From: Pseudomonas lurida
GTDB taxonomy: Bacteria; Pseudomonadota; Gammaproteobacteria; Pseudomonadales; Pseudomonadaceae
NCBI RefSeq assembly: GCF_013522705.1
Contig: NZ_JAAMRE010000008.1
Span: 124,001-188,000, forward strand
DNA: 64,000 bases
Direction: 5' to 3'
The position numbers and the translations under genes were made by a program. The notes beneath the pieces were generated by a model. It was not told the DNA's origin. It saw only the letters and a list, made by a program, of their open reading frames with translations, and made no database searches. Positions 37,537 to 51,638 of the stretch are shown piece by piece. Position 1 is the stretch's first letter, and each line of letters begins with the position of its first letter.

Positions 37537-38879
37537 GCCAAGGTCTCCACGGCGCGAGCGAACAGCTGGCCGCGCTCTTCGTAGTTCTTGAACATGTCCA
37601 GGCTGGCACAGGCCGGCGACAGCAGTACGGCGTCACCGGGTTGGGCCAGGGTTTTGCCTTGCATCACGGCTTCGTCCAGGGAGGCCACGCGAACCTGCGG
37701 CACCGCGTCACCGAGGGCGGCGGCGATCAGCTCGGCATCACGCCCCATCAACACCACCGCGCGGCAATGTACGGCGACCGGCGCCTTGAGATCCTTGAAG
37801 TCGGCGCCCTTGCCGTCGCCACCGGCGATCAGCACCAGCTTGCCGTCGATATCGGCGCCAAGGCCTTCGATGGCCGCCAGCGCGGCGCCCACATTGGTGG
37901 CCTTGGAATCGTTGTAATAGCTCACGCCATCCAGGTCACGCACCCATTGGCAGCGGTGCTCAAGCCCGGCGAACGTGCGCAGGGTCGACAGCATCGCATC
38001 GAACGGCAAGCCGACGGCATGCCCCAAGGCCAGGGCCGCGAGGGCGTTTGACTGGTTGTGGGCGCCACGTATTTTCAACTCGCGCACCGGCATCAGGTTC
38101 TGGAATTCGAAGGCAAGGTATTTCTCGCCGTTCTCTTCGCGAATGCCGAAAGCCTTGAAGTCCGGTTTGCCCAGGCCGAAGGTCCAGCACGGCAGGCCCT
38201 CGCCCATCAGCGGACGGCTCAAGGCATCCTGACGGTTGACCACCACTTGCCTGGCACCGCGGAAAATCCGGTGCTTGGCCAGGTGATACGCCGGCAGGCC
38301 GCTGTAGCGGTCCATGTGGTCTTCACTCACGTTCAACACAGTGGCCACTTCGGCGCCGAGGTCGTGGGTGGTCTCCAGCTGGAAGCTCGACAGTTCCATC
38401 ACGTACAGCTCGACGTCATCGCTGAGCAGGTCGAGCGCCGGGGTGCCGAGGTTGCCACCCACGGCCACGCGCTTGCCGGCCGCAGCCGCCATGTCGCCGA
38501 CCAGGGTGGTCACGGTGCTTTTGGCATTGGAGCCGCTGATGGCCACGATCGGCGCCTTGGCATTGCGCGCAAACAGGTCGATGTCGCCTGACAGCTTCAC
38601 GCCACGGGCCGCGGCGGCTTGCAGAGCCGGCGTGGACAAGGCCAGGCCGGGGCTCACATAGAGCTCGTCGGCACGGCACAGAAACTCGACATCCAGCTCG
38701 CCACAACGCACTTCCACGTGCGGGTAGTCACGGCGCAGCGTGACCAGCTCCGGTGGATTTTCCCGCGTATCGGCCACGGCGAACGACGTGCCGCGGTTCG
38801 CCAGGAAGCGAACCAGGGACATGCCGCTCTTGCCGAGGCCGACAACGATGCGGAAGTGGTCTGAAGCGATCAGGGACAC
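37533..38879 (-). CDS. murD: UDP-N-acetylmuramoyl-L-alanine-D-glutamate ligase
   Basis: The 448-residue Mur ligase adds D-glutamate. It has an N-terminal Rossmann start VVGLGKSGMSLVRFL, a P-loop GSNAKSTVTTL (Ala where many ligases have Gly, as is common for MurD), the central SEDHMDRYSG and the C-terminal LSPACASLDMFKNYEERG. It begins 6 bases after the mraY stop and ends in a 4-base overlap with ftsW. Confidence 0.98.
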   Translation of the reverse strand: MSLIASDHFRIVVGLGKSGMSLVRFLANRGTSFAVADTRENPPELVTLRRDYPHVEVRCGELDVEFLCRADELYVSPGLALSTPALQAAAARGVKLSGDIDLFARNAKAPIVAISGSNAKSTVTTLVGDMAAAAGKRVAVGGNLGTPALDLLSDDVELYVMELSSFQLETTHDLGAEVATVLNVSEDHMDRYSGLPAYHLAKHRIFRGARQVVVNRQDALSRPLMGEGLPCWTFGLGKPDFKAFGIREENGEKYLAFEFQNLMPVRELKIRGAHNQSNALAALALGHAVGLPFDAMLSTLRTFAGLEHRCQWVRDLDGVSYYNDSKATNVGAALAAIEGLGADIDGKLVLIAGGDGKGADFKDLKAPVAVHCRAVVLMGRDAELIAAALGDAVPQVRVASLDEAVMQGKTLAQPGDAVLLSPACASLDMFKNYEERGQLFARAVETLA

Positions 38880-38885
38880 TCTTTT

Positions 38886-39968
38886 CTACCTCAGTTTCAG
38901 GGTGGCAAGGCCGATCAGCACCAGAATCACGGTGATGATCCAGAAGCGGACGATCACGCGTGGCTCGGGCCAGCCCTTGAGTTCAAAGTGGTGGTGAATC
39001 GGCGCCATGCGGAACACGCGACGCCCGGTCAATTTGAAGGACGCCACTTGGATGACCACCGACAGGGTTTCCATCACGAACACACCGCCCATGATGAACA
39101 GCACGATTTCCTGGCGAACGATCACCGCGATGGTGCCCAGGGCCGCGCCCAGCGCCAACGCGCCGACGTCACCCATGAAGACTTGTGCCGGGTAGGTGTT
39201 GAACCACAGGAAGCCCAGGCCCGCACCAATCAGCGCGCCGCAGAATACGATCAACTCACCCGCGCCCGGTACGTAGGGGATCAGCAGGTATTCGGCGAAT
39301 TTCACGTTACCCGACAGGTAGCAGAAGATACCGAGCGCACCGCCCACCATCACCGTCGGCATGATCGCCAGGCCGTCGAGGCCGTCGGTAAGGTTGACGG
39401 CGTTGCTGGAGCCGACGATCACGAAGTAGGTCAGCACCACGAAGCCGATGCCCAGGGGAATGCTGGCGTCCTTGAGCATGGGCAGAATCAGCGTGGTTTC
39501 CACCGCGCTTGGGGCGGTCATGTACAGGAAGATCGCCGCGCCCAAGCCGAACACCGACTGCCAGAAATACTTCCAACGGCTTGGCAGCCCCTTGGAGTTC
39601 TTCTCGATGACCTTGCGGTAGTCATCCACCCAGCCGATGGCGCCGAACAGCAGGGTCACCAGCAGCACCACCCATACATAACGGTTGTGCAGGTCAGCCC
39701 AAAGCAACGTGCTGACACCGATGGAGGACAGGATCAGCGCGCCGCCCATGGTCGGCGTACCGGACTTGGACAGGTGCGACTGCGGGCCGTCATTGCGAAC
39801 CGATTGACCAATTTGCAGGTTCTGCAGGGTGCGGATCATCCACGGCCCCAGGAACAGTGACAAACACAACGCGGTCAGCACACCCAGGATCCCGCGCAGA
39901 GTCAGGTACTGGAAGACCGCGAAGCCTTTGTGGAACTGTTGCAGATACTCAGCCAGCAGCAGCAGCAT
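38886..39968 (-). CDS. mraY: phospho-N-acetylmuramoyl-pentapeptide transferase
   Basis: The 360-residue membrane enzyme makes lipid I from UDP-MurNAc-pentapeptide and undecaprenyl phosphate. The active-site motif [11 protein letters not shown], the early [10 protein letters not shown] and the late [13 protein letters not shown] motifs are present in a ten-helix frame. The start ATG shares its A with the murF stop codon (TAATG), so a longer upstream frame is not needed. Confidence 0.99.
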   Translation of the reverse strand: MLLLLAEYLQQFHKGFAVFQYLTLRGILGVLTALCLSLFLGPWMIRTLQNLQIGQSVRNDGPQSHLSKSGTPTMGGALILSSIGVSTLLWADLHNRYVWVVLLVTLLFGAIGWVDDYRKVIEKNSKGLPSRWKYFWQSVFGLGAAIFLYMTAPSAVETTLILPMLKDASIPLGIGFVVLTYFVIVGSSNAVNLTDGLDGLAIMPTVMVGGALGIFCYLSGNVKFAEYLLIPYVPGAGELIVFCGALIGAGLGFLWFNTYPAQVFMGDVGALALGAALGTIAVIVRQEIVLFIMGGVFVMETLSVVIQVASFKLTGRRVFRMAPIHHHFELKGWPEPRVIVRFWIITVILVLIGLATLKLR

Positions 39969-41338
39969 TAATGTTTCTCCGTACTTGAGCCACACAAGGC
40001 CACGACGACGTTTTCCATCACCGCGCTGCGCGATCCCTTGATCAAAATGGTTGTCTGTTTGTCGTGTTCGGCCGCAGCCAGCGCCTGGATCAGCTCGGCT
40101 TGGGTGGCGAAATGCTGCGCACCTGGGCCGAAAGCGTTGACGGCGTGGGCCATGTTCGGGCCGACGGCATAAAGGGCGTCGACCTTGCCGCTGGCGTAGG
40201 CACCGACTTCGCGGTGGGATTGTTCGGCCCAGTCGCCCAGTTCAGCGATATCGCCCAGAACCAGTACCTTGCGGCCGTCGAAGCCTTTGAGCAGGTCGAT
40301 GGCGGCGCAGACCGAGGACTGGTTGGCGTTGTAGGTGTCATCGATCACGCGCATGCCGTTTGTCGCCAACTGCGCCACGGTGCGGCCCTTGACCGGTTGC
40401 ACCGCGCCAAGGCCCGTGGCAATACCGAACAGCGACACGCCCAGGGCGTACGCGGCAGCGGCGGCGGCCAGGGCATTGGCAACGTTATGGTTGCCCAACA
40501 AATTCAGTTGCACGTGTTCGCTGCCTTGCGGGGTGTGCAAGGTAAAGGACGGGCAGCCTCGGGCATCGACGGTGATGTTGGATGCATGGAAATCAGCCGC
40601 TGCGTTATGCACGGCAAACGTCAGGACCTTGCGACCGGCGGCGCGCACGCGCCAGGTTTCGAAGGCCTTGTCGTCGAGGTTCAATACGGCGGTGCCCGAA
40701 GCGTCGAGGCCTTCTAGGATTTCACCCTTGGCTTCGACGATCTTTTCCGGGCCACCGAACTCGCCCACGTGAGCAGTACCGGCGTTATTGATAATGGCGA
40801 CGTGGGGCTTGGTCAGCGCCACGGTGTAGGCGATTTCGCCGACGCGCGAAGCACCCAACTCGATCACCGCCGCCGTGTGTTCCGGGGCCAATTCGAGCAG
40901 GGTCAACGGCGCGCCGAAATCGTTGTTCAGGTTGCCACGGGTAGCGAGTACCGGCCCGCGTGTGCGTAGCACGCCGGCCAGCAGTTCCTTGACTGTGGTC
41001 TTGCCGCTGGAGCCGGTGATGGCCGCCACCGGCTGCTCGAAGGCGGCACGGTTGAGTGCGCCCAGTTGGCCGAGGGCCAAACGGGTGTCGGCGACCAGCA
41101 ACTGCGGCAAGCTCGACTCCGGTACTTCGCGCTGCACCAGGGCACCCACGGCGCCTTTGGCGGCGACGTCATTGAGGTAATCGTGGCCGTCAAAGCGCGG
41201 GCCGGCCAGCGCGACAAACAGTTGCCCTGGCTGGATGGCACGGCTGTCGATGCTGACGCCATCGAAGCGGCAATCGCCGGACAGAAGGCGAGCGGACAGG
41301 GCCTGGGGCAGTTCGCTGAAGCGCATCGGCTTAAGCAT
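39968..41338 (-). CDS. murF: UDP-MurNAc-tripeptide-D-alanyl-D-alanine ligase
   Basis: The 456-residue Mur ligase adds D-Ala-D-Ala to the stem peptide. The P-loop [14 protein letters not shown], the [11 protein letters not shown] segment and [10 protein letters not shown] are typical of MurF. The chosen start ([10 protein letters not shown]) overlaps the murE end by 8 bases. An ATG 18 bases upstream is possible but less like relatives. Confidence 0.98.
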   Translation of the reverse strand: MLKPMRFSELPQALSARLLSGDCRFDGVSIDSRAIQPGQLFVALAGPRFDGHDYLNDVAAKGAVGALVQREVPESSLPQLLVADTRLALGQLGALNRAAFEQPVAAITGSSGKTTVKELLAGVLRTRGPVLATRGNLNNDFGAPLTLLELAPEHTAAVIELGASRVGEIAYTVALTKPHVAIINNAGTAHVGEFGGPEKIVEAKGEILEGLDASGTAVLNLDDKAFETWRVRAAGRKVLTFAVHNAAADFHASNITVDARGCPSFTLHTPQGSEHVQLNLLGNHNVANALAAAAAAYALGVSLFGIATGLGAVQPVKGRTVAQLATNGMRVIDDTYNANQSSVCAAIDLLKGFDGRKVLVLGDIAELGDWAEQSHREVGAYASGKVDALYAVGPNMAHAVNAFGPGAQHFATQAELIQALAAAEHDKQTTILIKGSRSAVMENVVVALCGSSTEKH

Positions 41339-42793
41339 GGGCGATCTCCCAGGCACTCAAGGCGTGATCGGCCTCGACCAGGTCGGAAAAGGCATGCCGC
41401 TCGCCGTTGATTTCCTGGTAGTCCTCGTGGCCTTTACCGGCGAGCACCACCACATCGTCGACGCCGGCGCTGGCGATCAGTTGGGCAATGGCGTTACCGC
41501 GACCGGCGACAAAGGTAGCTTTGGAGACGTCTTTGAAGCCTGCACGGATGTCATCGAAAATCTGGCTTGGGTCTTCGCTGCGCGGGTTGTCGTCGGTCAC
41601 CAGCACGCCGTCGGCCAGGCGCTCGACAATCTCGGCCATCAGCGGGCGCTTGCCGCGATCACGATCACCGCCGCAGCCGAACAGGCACAGTAATTTGCCC
41701 TTGGCGTGTGGGCGCAGCGCTTGGAGTACTTTTTCCAGGGCGTCCGGGGTGTGGGCGTAATCAACCACTACCAGCGGCTGTTTTCCGCCACCCAGGCGCT
41801 GCATGCGACCGGCCGGGCCTTCCAGCTTCGGCAGTACGTTCAGAATTTCGTCGAGGGCGTAGTCCAGGCCCAGCAGCGCACCGATGGCAGCAAGCACGTT
41901 GCTGAGGTTGAAACGACCGAGCAAGGTGCTGCGCAGGTGGTGTTCGCCCTGAGGGGTCACCAGGGTGGCGCGCACGCCTTCGTCGTCGAACCGGGCTTCG
42001 CGGCAATACAGGTAGGCACGTGGGTCCTGCAGGCTGTAGCTGATCAGGCGCCCTTCGCGGTCTTCGGTGGCGAGTTGGCGACCGAACGCATCGTCTAGGT
42101 TAACGACCCGGCATTTGAGATCGTTCCACGCGAACAGCTTGGCCTTGGCGGCGGCGTACGCCTCCATGGTGCCGTGGTAATCCAGATGGTCGCGGGACAG
42201 GTTGGTCATCACCGCCACATCGAACGCCAGGGCGCTGACGCGACCCTGCTCCAGCCCGTGGGATGAGACCTCCATGGCCACGGCCTTGGCACCGGCTTTT
42301 TTCAGGTCGGCCAGGGTCGCCTGCACGGCAATCGGGTTCGGCGTGGTGTGCAGGCCGCTTTGCAGCGCGCCATAGAAACCGGTCCCCAGAGTGCCGACAA
42401 TGCCGCAGTGCTGGCCCAGCAGATCAAGAGCCTGGGCCACGAGCTGGGTCACGCTGGTCTTGCCGTTGGTGCCGGTCACGCCCACCAGATTGAGGTGGCG
42501 GCTCGGCTCGCCATAGAAACGCCCGGCGATATCGGATAACTGCTTGGCCAGCCCTTTGACCGGAATCAGCGGCACGTCGGTGATCGGCAGCACGGTGGCG
42601 CCTTCGGCTTCATACGCTACGGCGGCGGCACCGCGTTGCAGCGCATCGGCAATGTGCGCGCGACCGTCGAACCTGCCACCCGGCACGGCCAGGAACAGGT
42701 CGCCGGCACGCACATTGCGGCTGTCCAGGGTCAGCTCACGGATCAACAGGTCGCGACCGGCATGGGCGAAAATCTTGTTCAAACTTAGAGACA

Positions 42794-42794
<1 letters not shown>
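41331..42794 (-). CDS. murE: UDP-MurNAc-L-Ala-D-Glu-meso-diaminopimelate ligase
   Basis: The 487-residue Mur ligase adds meso-diaminopimelate. The P-loop GVTGTNGKTSVTQL, the SSHGLEQGRV motif, and the diaminopimelate-specific DNPRSEDP motif are all visible, which fixes the amino acid specificity. It overlaps ftsI by one base and murF by 8. Confidence 0.99.
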
Positions 42795-44825
<2,031 letters not shown>

Positions 44826-44829
<4 letters not shown>

Positions 44830-45773
44830 CGCAACTTCTCCGCAACACGCATGACCGCACTGCGGGCACGTGGGTTGGCCTTAAGCTCAGCATCGGAAGC
44901 GAACTGCGCTTTGCCATGGATCTTGATTTTCGGCACAAAGGCTTCGAAACGTACCGGCAGGTTGCGCGGCAGGTTGTCGGACTCGCCCTTGACCAGGCGG
45001 CGCATGAACAGCTTGACGATACGGTCTTCCAGGGAGTGGAAGCTGATCACCACCAGGCGACCGCCCACTTCCAGCGCGTCGAGGGCAGCCTCCAGGCCGG
45101 CCTCCAGATCGCCCAATTCGTTGTTGACGTGAATGCGCAGGCCCTGGAACGCACGGGTCGCCGGGTTCTTGCCCTTTTCCCAGGCTGGGTTGGCGACTTT
45201 CAGCACTTCGGCCAGGTCAGCGGTGCGCTCGAACGGTTGCAGTTCGCGGCGCTCGACCACGGCACGAGCCATACGGCCGGCGAAACGCTCTTCGCCGTAT
45301 TCCTTGAACACCCGGGCGATTTCTTCCACCGGCGCGGTGGCGATGAACTGCGCGGCGCTGACGCCTCGGGACGGGTCCATGCGCATGTCGAGGGGGCCGT
45401 CGTTCATGAAACTGAAACCGCGTTCCGGGTCATCGAGCTGGGGCGAAGACACGCCCAGGTCAAGCAAAACGCCGGCGACCTTGCCCGCCATGCCGCGCTC
45501 GGCCACTTCGGCTCCCAGCTCGGCAAAGCTGCGCTGCACAACGACAAAGCGGCCGTCTTCGGCCGCTAGCGCTTGCCCGGTGGCAATCGCTTGGGGGTCT
45601 TTGTCGAACCCGAGGAGCGTTCCGTCCGGCCCGAGCTGACTAAGGATCAATCGACTGTGCCCGCCCCGGCCGAACGTCCCATCCACATAGCAGCCATCCG
45701 CGCGTACGGCGAGAGCCTCGACGGCTTCGTCAAGCAGTACGGTGATGTGGTTAAAGCCGCTATCAATAGTCAC
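44826..45773 (-). CDS. rsmH: 16S rRNA (cytosine-1402 N4) methyltransferase
   Basis: The 315-residue SAM-dependent enzyme methylates C1402 of 16S rRNA in the decoding centre. The motif I loop [14 protein letters not shown], the [20 protein letters not shown] segment and [12 protein letters not shown] are all typical of MraW/RsmH. RsmI, which adds the ribose methyl at the same base, is encoded just 1.3 kb away across rnpB. Confidence 0.98.
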
Positions 45774-46225
45774 AGGATCAGATCACGCAGTTCGTCAGGC
45801 ATGGCGCCCGGTTGTTGAATAGCAGCCAGGTCAGCTGCGGAAACAGCATCCCAGGCATCTTCGTCCCACAATTGGAACTTGTTCAGTTGGCCGACCAGCA
45901 TTGCGCGCTTATCGAGCTTGGCGTACTCGCGTAGACGCGGGGGTACCAGGAAACGACCACTGCCATCGAGTTCAAGGTCGACGGCATTACCGATCAGCAA
46001 ACGCTGCAGGCGGCGGTTTTCTTCACGCAATGAAGGCAAGGCGCGCAATTTGGTTTCGATCAACTCCCACTCGTCGAGGGGGTAAACACATAAACAAGGG
46101 TCAACGGCATCGATTGTGATGATTAACTGCCCGGAACTTCTCGAAATCAGCTCGTCGCGATACCGGCTCGGCATAGCGAGACGGCCTTTTGCGTCGAGAC
46201 TGATAGCGTTAGCTCCGCGAAACAC
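45770..46225 (-). CDS. mraZ: transcriptional regulator MraZ
   Basis: The 151-residue protein has two AbrB-like SpoVT domains, each with the conserved D..GR pattern ([14 protein letters not shown] and [14 protein letters not shown]). MraZ binds repeats upstream of its own gene and represses the dcw operon. The start is a GTG with GGAG 10 bases upstream. Three operator-like repeats and a promoter lie 42-104 bases upstream. It is the first gene of the cluster and overlaps rsmH by ATGA. Confidence 0.97.
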   Translation of the reverse strand: MFRGANAISLDAKGRLAMPSRYRDELISRSSGQLIITIDAVDPCLCVYPLDEWELIETKLRALPSLREENRRLQRLLIGNAVDLELDGSGRFLVPPRLREYAKLDKRAMLVGQLNKFQLWDEDAWDAVSAADLAAIQQPGAMPDELRDLIL

Positions 46226-46266
46226 AGATGCGTTTCTCCAAATTTTAGCGTTTTACGTTCAAAAAA

Positions 46267-46296
46267 CCCACTTTGTGCCACTTTCCGCCACTTGCG
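46267..46296 (-). promoter_or_regulatory. MraZ operator: three 10-bp direct repeats
   Basis: On the minus strand three GTGG units follow each other at exact 10-base steps, each starting a block of the form GTGGCGGAAA, GTGGCACAAA and GTGGG. This matches the known MraZ site design (TGGG-like boxes with 5-base spacers). It covers about +1 to +30 of the expected transcript, so binding would block the promoter. Confidence 0.75.
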
Positions 46297-46299
46297 CAC

Positions 46300-46329
46300 A
46301 CTATAGGAATGCGCCCACCACACCGTCAA
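46300..46329 (-). promoter_or_regulatory. main dcw promoter upstream of mraZ
   Basis: Minus-strand TTGACG (46329-46324) and TATAGT (46305-46300) are 18 bases apart, matching five and five of six consensus bases. Transcription would start near 46293, at the edge of the MraZ repeats. Confidence 0.72.
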
Positions 46330-46579
46330 GGCACGGATTCAAGGAAAAGCCTTACAGAACGGAGATTTAGGAGCGTAAAGGGAGGAGAAACCCGAGTTCG
46401 ACGATATTTTTGACCCAACAAGCGCAGAGCACTCAAAGCGCTATAGCTCGAAGTTAAAGTGATTTATTAAGAGTAAGATTTTTTTGGTATTACGAAGATG
46501 CATCTGCCAATGATTTGGCAGGGAGGGAGTCTTGCGTTACTACCGTTTTTTTGCTCGAGACTCGAACAAAAGGAAATAA
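46330..46579. other. non-coding spacer between the dcw promoter and rnpB
   Basis: About 250 AT-richer bases with no convincing reading frame. One perfect 7-bp stem, CTGCCAA/TTGGCAG (46504-46521), lacks a T-run. T-rich tracts occur near 46480-46490. It could hold the 3' processing region of RNase P RNA and further upstream promoter elements; nothing else is identified. Confidence 0.4.
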
Positions 46580-46934
46580 GGTGGAGAGTCGATCTATAAG
46601 CCGGGTTCTGTCTTGAACAGTCATTCGTCTACGATGGCCATCACTGGACATCTTTAGCAACCTACCCGGTCCCAGCGCGGGCCACGCCTTGGGACCCTAT
46701 TTGGTCTTGCTCCAAGTGGGGTTTACCTAGCCACGAACTGTTGCCAGTCGTGCGGTGCGCTCTTACCGCACCTTTTCACCCTTACCGGCACCGAAGCGCT
46801 TAGGCGGTTATTTTCTGTGGCACTTTCCGTAGGCTCACGCCTCCCAGGCATTACCTGGCACTTCGCCCTATGGAGCCCGGACTTTCCTCCCCCCCCTAAT
46901 TTTCATAGAGGGCAGCGACTGTCCAATCGACTCT
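46580..46934 (-). ncRNA. rnpB: RNase P RNA (M1 RNA), type A
   Basis: About 355 bases on the minus strand begin AGAGTCGATTGGACAGTCGC and contain the universal GAGGAAAGTCCGGGCTCC near the 5' end and ACAGAACCCGGCTTAT near the 3' end. The end GATCGACTCTCC pairs with the 5' AGAGTCGAT to close P1. It is the catalytic RNA that trims the 5' leader of tRNA precursors, together with the RnpA protein. Location between mraZ and rsmI is usual for Pseudomonas. End points are within a few bases. Confidence 0.97.
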
Positions 46935-47030
46935 CCGCCGCGCAGGTTAACGGCACGGCGGTCTCAGGACAAGTATTAAAAGACCGCGACTGCCATCATG
47001 ACCGGATGAAATGCACCCTCCGCCCCGGAA

Positions 47031-47903
47031 CTATTCGGCTTTCTGCTTATCCAGCGCCACTTGATACAGGACGTTCTTGCGCACGCCAGTGATTTCCGCC
47101 GCCAGGGCCGCTGCGCGTTTAAGTGGCATTTCCTTGAGCAACAGATCCAGGATGCGCATGGCCTCGCTGCTCACCGCGTCCTCGCTCTCCGGCGCGGTCC
47201 AGCCCGCTACCAGCACCACGCACTCGCCGCGCTGCTGGTTACTGTCGCCTTCGACAAAGGCTCGAAGCGCTTCCAGGGGTAAGCCCTTGAGCGTCTCGAA
47301 GGTTTTGGTCAGCTCGCGGGCCAACAGCGCCAGGCGCTCGCCGCCGAATACCAGCTCCATGTCCTGCAGGCACTCCAGGATGCGGTGCGGCGCTTCGTAG
47401 AAGATCAGCGTGCGCGGTTCCTCCTTGAGGGCCTCAAGGCGCGCTCGACGCCCCACCGCCTTGGCGGGCAGGAAGCCTTCGAAGATAAACCGGTCGGAAG
47501 GCAGGCCGGCCGCCGATAAGGCAGCAATCAACGCGCACGCCCCCGGAACAGGCACTACATTGATACCTGCGGCGCGTGCCTGGCGGACCAGGTGGTAACC
47601 GGGATCGGAGATCAATGGCGTGCCCGCATCGGAAATCAACGCCACGTCGTCGCCGGCCAGCAGACGCACGATAAAGCGGCTGCCTTCCTCGCGTTCGTTG
47701 TGCTCATGGCAGGCCGCCAGCGGCGTACTGATACCAAAATGCTGCATCAAACGTTGGGAGTGGCGCGTGTCTTCGGCCGCGATCAATTTAACGTCGCGCA
47801 ACACTTTCAATGCGCGAGCACTGATGTCGTCCAGGTTGCCAATGGGCGTCGCCACGACAAAAAGCGAGCCTGCAGTGGAATTCAAAGGACCTGGAGCAGT
47901 CAA
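47031..47903 (-). CDS. rsmI: 16S rRNA (cytidine-1402 2'-O) methyltransferase
   Basis: The 290-residue tetrapyrrole-methylase-fold enzyme has VVATPIGNLDDIS near the start, AAEDTRHS, SDAGTPLISDPG and YEAPHRI, all typical of RsmI/YraL. I set the start at a TTG because GAGG lies 8 bases upstream and the protein then begins MTAPGPLNS like its relatives. Longer ATG and GTG options would add unrelated residues. It is divergent from lpoA, as yraL is from yraM in E. coli. Confidence 0.95.
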   Translation of the reverse strand: MTAPGPLNSTAGSLFVVATPIGNLDDISARALKVLRDVKLIAAEDTRHSQRLMQHFGISTPLAACHEHNEREEGSRFIVRLLAGDDVALISDAGTPLISDPGYHLVRQARAAGINVVPVPGACALIAALSAAGLPSDRFIFEGFLPAKAVGRRARLEALKEEPRTLIFYEAPHRILECLQDMELVFGGERLALLARELTKTFETLKGLPLEALRAFVEGDSNQQRGECVVLVAGWTAPESEDAVSSEAMRILDLLLKEMPLKRAAALAAEITGVRKNVLYQVALDKQKAE

Positions 47904-48123
47904 AACGCACACCTCGATGGTTGGCAAAAAAATCATTGTAGCGCGTAGATGCCTTGAAAAAACGCCATCGAGGCCGATCCCTTCAGGGTCGCTTGCGTCC
48001 GGTAACATCCAGTCAGCCGCTTTTGCACGACCTAAATCGACGGTTTCACGCCAGTAACATCGCGCCTGGGCCAGTGCTTGGGTACACTTCCACGCTAATT
48101 TGATCGGTATCAGGAACACTTAC

Positions 48124-49934
48124 ATGATCGCTTGCCTGCGGCTGCTCTCCGCCCTCTGCCTCGCTGCCCTACTGGCCGCCTGCGCCAGCTCGCCCTCGTC
48201 CAGCCTTGGCGAGCTTCCTCGGACCCCGGACGCCAGTATCGAGCAACTGCTCGAACAGGCCACCTCCGCCAAGACGCCGGAAAAGGCCGCACTGTTGCGC
48301 CTGAGTGCAGCTGACCTGGCCCACCACCAGAATAATCCTGGCCGCTCGGCGCAGATTCTTGCACAAGTGCCCCTGGAGGCTCTCAAGCCTGCCGCACAGG
48401 TGTTTGCCAGCACACTGGCTGCCGAGCTGGCGATGACGCGCAACCAGCCCAAGGCCGCGTTGACGGCATTGAGCCACCCGAGCCTGCAAAGCCTCAAGGA
48501 CTTGCCTGCCGAGCAGCAGATTCGCACCGGTACCGTTCATGCCCGCGCTTATGAGGCCGACGGCCAGACCCTGGCCGCCGCCCGTGAGCGTGTCGCCATG
48601 GCCTCGTTGCTGACCGGCGACGCCGCGCATGCCAACCATGACGCCATCTGGGCGCTGATTGCCGCCCTGCCGGCCGAGCAGTTGCAAGCCAGCGGCAACC
48701 CTATCCTCGATGGCTGGATCACCCTGGCTCAATCGGTCAAGAGCGCCGGCACCCTGGAGCAACAGCAGGCCGCCATCGACACCTGGCGCGCGCAGAACCC
48801 CAACCATCCGGCGGCGCTGCAATTGCCGACGCCGCTGACCAAGCTTAAGGAGCTGGCCAGCCAGCCCCTGAACAAGATCGCCCTGCTGCTGCCACAGGAC
48901 GGCCCGCTGGCCTCCGTGGGCAAGGCGTTGCGCGAAGGCTTCATGGCGGCCCATTACCAGGCCGAACAGGCCGGGCAAAAGCCGCCGGTCATTGAGTTCT
49001 ATGACAGCTCCCGCTTGACCTCCCTCGACGATTTCTACGCCAAGGCCCAGGCCGCCGGCGTGCAACTGGTGGTCGGCCCGCTGGAGAAGCCACTCGTCAA
49101 GCAGCTCAGCGCGCGGCCTCAACTGCCGATCACCACCCTGGCGCTGAATTACGCCGAAACCGATCAAGCTCCGCCGCAGCTGTTCCAGTTCGGCCTGGCC
49201 GCCGAAGACGAAGCCCGCGAAGTCTCGCGCCGCGCCCGTGCCGATGGCCTGCACCGCGCCGCAGCCATGGTGCCGCGTGGCGAATGGGGCGAGCGTGTCT
49301 ACAAGGCGTTCCGCCAGGATTGGGAAGCCAACGGCGGTACGGTCATGGGTGTGGAGTATGTGGATCAGCCCGTGGCCCTGGCCCAGCAGATTGCCGACCT
49401 GTTCCAGCTGCGTAAAAGCGAAGCCCGCGCCAAGAGCCTGCAAAACACCGTTGGCACCGATGTGGCGGCACAACCTTCACGTCGCCAGGACATCGAGTTC
49501 ATCTTCCTGGCCGTAACCCCACAACTGGCCCAGCAGATCAAGCCGACCCTCAACTTCCAGTACGCCGGCGACGTGCCGGTGTATGCAACATCCCACGTAT
49601 TCAGCGCCAGCGGCGACAAGAACCAGTACCTGGACATGACCAACGTGATGTTCTGCGAAACGCCTTGGCTGCTCAACACCACCGACCCGCTGCGCAACCA
49701 GGTCGCCGCGCAATGGCCACAAGCCAATGGCAGCCTCGGCCGCCTGTATGCGATGGGCGTCGATGCCTATCGCCTGGCGCCACGCCTGGGCCAGCTCAAG
49801 GCGCTGCCGGACACTCGGGTGGATGGCCTGTCGGGCAATCTGGGCATCAGCGGCAACCAGCGCGTCGACCGCCAGATGCCTTGGGCCAAGTTCGTCGGCG
49901 GCCAGGTCCAACGCCTGCCGGACACCCCGCGCTG

Positions 49935-49935
<1 letters not shown>
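48124..49935 (+). CDS. lpoA: penicillin-binding protein activator LpoA
   Basis: The 603-residue outer-membrane lipoprotein has the lipobox LLAAC (Cys at about residue 20), an N-terminal helical TPR-like domain (about 30-240) and a C-terminal domain of periplasmic-binding fold (KIALLLPQDGPLASVGKALREGF). It crosses the periplasm to stimulate the class A PBP1a. The gene divides from rsmI and leads the lpoA-yraN-gmhA-dolP operon. Confidence 0.94.
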
Positions 49936-51570
<1,635 letters not shown>

Positions 51571-51586
51571 TGTAAACGCCGCCCAC

Positions 51587-51627
51587 AAAAAAGGACGCCG
51601 TGCAGCCATTGCACGGCGTCCTTTTTT
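51587..51627. terminator. bidirectional terminator between dolP and the OmpA-like gene
   Basis: A perfect stem AAGGACGCCGTGCA/TGCACGGCGTCCTT with a 4-5 base loop is flanked by an A-run on the left and seven T residues on the right, so it ends transcripts arriving from either direction. Confidence 0.9.
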
Positions 51628-51638
51628 ATTACCCGAGC

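Noticed and set aside
46504..46521. CTGCCAA/TTGGCAG stem between mraZ and rnpB as a terminator
   Set aside because: Neither side has a T-run, and it lies about 60 bases past the expected rnpB end. It is described only as a hairpin.
47904..48119. Longer RsmI reading frame
   Set aside because: The added 72 residues are unrelated to the family, and the TTG at 47903 has a good ribosome site and family-like start.
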